Assembly (NCBI GenBank): GCA_943331445.1
Contig: CALQLO010000007.1
Coordinates: 31,208 to 95,207 of the forward strand
Direction: 5' to 3'
Length of the DNA stretch: 64,000 nucleotides
DNA from: Akkermansia muciniphila
GTDB taxonomy: Bacteria; Verrucomicrobiota; Verrucomicrobiia; Opitutales; UBA953
Positions 62,459 to 64,000 of this stretch are shown here, in pieces. Each line of letters begins with the position of its first letter. The stretch's first letter is position 1. The position numbers were made by a program, and so were the translations under genes. Below the pieces are notes generated by a model that did no database searches, was not told the DNA's origin, and saw only the letters and a program-made list of their open reading frames with translations.

Positions 62459-63885
62459 ACGACCCACGCTGCCATCGTGTCGAAGCGACCACCTCGCGGC
62501 GCGACTTCCTCTTCGGCGCCGGCCTTGGCCTCGGTGCGATGGCCTTTAGCGACCTGCTCGCCAAGGACATCGTCGTCCCCGCCGCGGGTACGCCCCTGCA
62601 GCCTGGCGTCGGCCGGATCAAGCCCCACGCTAAGAGTGTGATCTTCCTTTTCATGGAAGGCGGCCCGTCGCAGATGGATCTCTACGACCCGAAGCCGCTG
62701 CTCAACAAGCTCGCCGGCCAGCGCCTACCAGACAGTTTCGGCTCCGTCATCACCGCGATGGGCGAATCGAAGTCACCCCTCCTCGCCTCAAAGCGTGAAT
62801 GGAAACAATCCGGCCAATCTGGACAATGGTTCTCGGACTGGATCCCGCATATCGCCTCCTGCTCCGACGACCTCGCGGTGATTCGTTCCTGTAAGGCCGA
62901 CGGCATCAACCACTCGGCGGGCGTCTGCCAGATGAACACCGGCTCAATCTTGGCGGGTAAACCATCGCTCGGCTCATGGATCAATTACGGCATCGGCTCT
63001 GAGAACCGCAACCTGCCCTCCTTCATCGTGATGCAGGACAACCAGAACACGGTGATCAACGGGCCGCGTAACTGGGGTGCCGGTTTCATGCCCGCGGTCT
63101 ACCAAGGCGTGCGCATCTCCGGCGGCTCCGAGCCGATCCCCAACTTAAATACGCCCGAGGCGGTCAGTGCGGACCTCCAGAAATCAAAGCTCCAACTGAT
63201 TAATAGCGTGAACAAGGACTTCGCCGCCCGCTACCCCGACCGCACCGAACTCGGTGCCCGCCTAGCTAGCTACGAGATGGCCGCACGAATGCAGGCGGAA
63301 GCTCCCGGTGTCGTCGACCTGACCGGAGAGACGGAAGCCACCCGCAAACTTTACGGCCTCGACGATAAGACCACCGAAGGCATGGGCCGCCTCTGCCTGC
63401 TCGCCCGCCGCATGGTCGAACAAGGCGTCCGCTTCGTGCAAATCTACCATGGCGCCGGCTCCAAGTGGGATGCGCACGCCAAGATTGAATCAAATCACTC
63501 CGGCCTTTGCGCCTCGATGGACAAACCGGTCGCCGGCCTGATTAAAGACCTCAAGTCTCGCGGCCTGCTCGAAGACACGCTCGTCGTCTGGGGCGGCGAA
63601 TTTGGTCGCACCCCGATGTCCGAGAAGGGCGACGGTCGCGACCACAACCCAACTGGCTTCACCATGTGGATGGCCGGCGGCGGCGTCAAAGGTGGCACGA
63701 CCATTGGCAGCACCGACGACCTCGGCCTACGCGCCGTCGAAAACACACTGCATGTCCATGACCTCCATGCGACGATTCTCTGGCTACTCGGCATCGACAA
63801 TATGGGCCTAACGTATCGCTACAAAGGCCGACCGGAACGCCCGACGCAGAACGAAGGCGAGCCGTATAAGAAGATCATCGGGTAG
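62455..63885 (+). CDS. Twin-arginine DUF1501 protein
   Basis: A 476-residue protein with a Tat signal (SRRDFLFGAGLGLGAMAF). The DUF1501 domain has a sulfatase-like fold in relatives: VIFLFMEGGPSQMDLYDPK, KPSLGSWINYGIGSENRNLPSFIVM, FVQIYHGAGSKWDAHAKIE, TLVVWGGEFGRTPMSEKGDGRDHNPTGFTMWMAGGGVKGG and NTLHVHDLHATILWLLGID. Conserved His/Asp in RDHNP and HDLHATIL could bind metal. Start overlaps the PSD1 cytochrome stop by four bases; the pair is a classical module. Substrate unknown. A palindrome begins at its stop codon. Confidence 0.92.
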   Translation: MNDPRCHRVEATTSRRDFLFGAGLGLGAMAFSDLLAKDIVVPAAGTPLQPGVGRIKPHAKSVIFLFMEGGPSQMDLYDPKPLLNKLAGQRLPDSFGSVITAMGESKSPLLASKREWKQSGQSGQWFSDWIPHIASCSDDLAVIRSCKADGINHSAGVCQMNTGSILAGKPSLGSWINYGIGSENRNLPSFIVMQDNQNTVINGPRNWGAGFMPAVYQGVRISGGSEPIPNLNTPEAVSADLQKSKLQLINSVNKDFAARYPDRTELGARLASYEMAARMQAEAPGVVDLTGETEATRKLYGLDDKTTEGMGRLCLLARRMVEQGVRFVQIYHGAGSKWDAHAKIESNHSGLCASMDKPVAGLIKDLKSRGLLEDTLVVWGGEFGRTPMSEKGDGRDHNPTGFTMWMAGGGVKGGTTIGSTDDLGLRAVENTLHVHDLHATILWLLGIDNMGLTYRYKGRPERPTQNEGEPYKKIIG

Positions 63886-64000
63886 CGCAGGGCGCTACCC
63901 GAGGGCTAGGGCTAGGGACAGGGCTAGGTAATATTGGTAGGGTCAGCACTGCGTGCTGACCTAGGGCCGCCGCAGGGCGGCCGCAGCTAGGTCGGCACGC
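63880..64000. repeat. Cluster of nested palindromes at the right edge
   Basis: Three perfect hairpins follow each other: GGGTAGCGC-AGG-GCGCTACCC (63880-63900, covering the DUF1501 stop), GGTCAGCAC-TGC-GTGCTGACC (63941-63961) and GGCCGCC-GCAG-GGCGGCC (63965-63982). GTGCTGACCTAG (63953-63964) and CTAGGTCGGCAC (63987-63998) form a further, outer arm with one mismatch around the third hairpin. GGGCTAGG-like units repeat between the first and second hairpins (63903-63927). The element runs to the window edge and may be cut. No coding frame seems plausible. Confidence 0.7.

Noticed and set aside
63901..63940. Telomere-like GGGCTAGG repeats
   Set aside because: Only a few imperfect units are present between hairpins in a gene-dense bacterial sequence, so a linear chromosome end is not supported.
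1..64000. Insertion sequence, prophage, CRISPR array or defence island
   Set aside because: No transposase, integrase, phage structural gene, direct-repeat array or restriction gene was recognised; the gene content looks like core chromosome plus glycan-use genes.

Overview
The window looks like a contiguous piece of a chromosome from a Verrucomicrobiota bacterium, most likely in the Opitutia/Opitutales range. This rests on gene families rather than a phylogenetic marker. It has high GC (by eye about 60%), Planctomycetes-Verrucomicrobia type secreted cytochromes (PSD1/DUF1549-DUF1553 and DUF1592 families) paired with twin-arginine DUF1501 and DUF1552 proteins, a large orphan pseudopilin, an arylsulfatase, ThuA and Gfo/Idh proteins, and start codons mostly lacking a Shine-Dalgarno sequence. 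I found no insertion sequence, prophage, CRISPR array, rRNA or replication origin. Genes are packed tightly and no gene-free stretch exceeds 300 bases.

Layout. 1-6.6 kb: end of a membrane gene, glgC (glycogen), a YycJ-like metallo-beta-lactamase protein, an unrecognised envelope pair, and an ABCG-like fused ABC transporter. 6.7-13.6 kb: housekeeping block with efp, tRNA-Gln, pyrH, frr and sucCD, then two TM2 membrane proteins and a putative metalloprotease. 13.6-17.0 kb: leuC, an unknown small gene and leuD, with purU divergent. 17.0-26.3 kb: M60-like peptidase, phosphotransacetylase split over two genes, an amidohydrolase, a DUF2339 membrane protein and nagB-nagA. 26.4-33.0 kb: a beta-propeller/phosphoesterase fusion, facing a DUF1592 cytochrome plus DUF1552 pair. 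33.0-39.0 kb: comM, ThuA, and a leftward sulfatase, Gfo/Idh, gluconokinase operon. 39.1-46.0 kb: dapF homologue, SWIM/SNF2 helicase, tatC, a secreted zinc-ribbon protein, a prenyl synthase and a 35-residue membrane protein. 46.0-54.2 kb: DUF192 lipoprotein, methyltransferase, beta-helix protein, esterase, BI-1 protein and giant pseudopilin. 54.3-59.1 kb: two tandem response regulators facing a maf, secreted protein, TonB-like, RluA operon. 59.2-64.0 kb: PSD1 cytochrome and DUF1501 pair, then a cluster of nested palindromes.

How it fits together. Central metabolism (glgC, sucCD, pta, leuCD, purU, pyrH, dapF) is interleaved with genes for taking apart external glycans and glycoproteins: sulfatase, beta-helix protein, esterase, M60-like peptidase, a variant NagA/NagB pair, ThuA and Gfo/Idh. 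TatC, encoded here, would export the two twin-arginine proteins. The points that most deserve a second look are the DapF homologue with serine at both catalytic cysteine positions, EF-P with asparagine at the tip position, the small gene coupled between leuC and leuD, the split Pta, the variant NagA/NagB pair, and the nested hairpins at the right edge.
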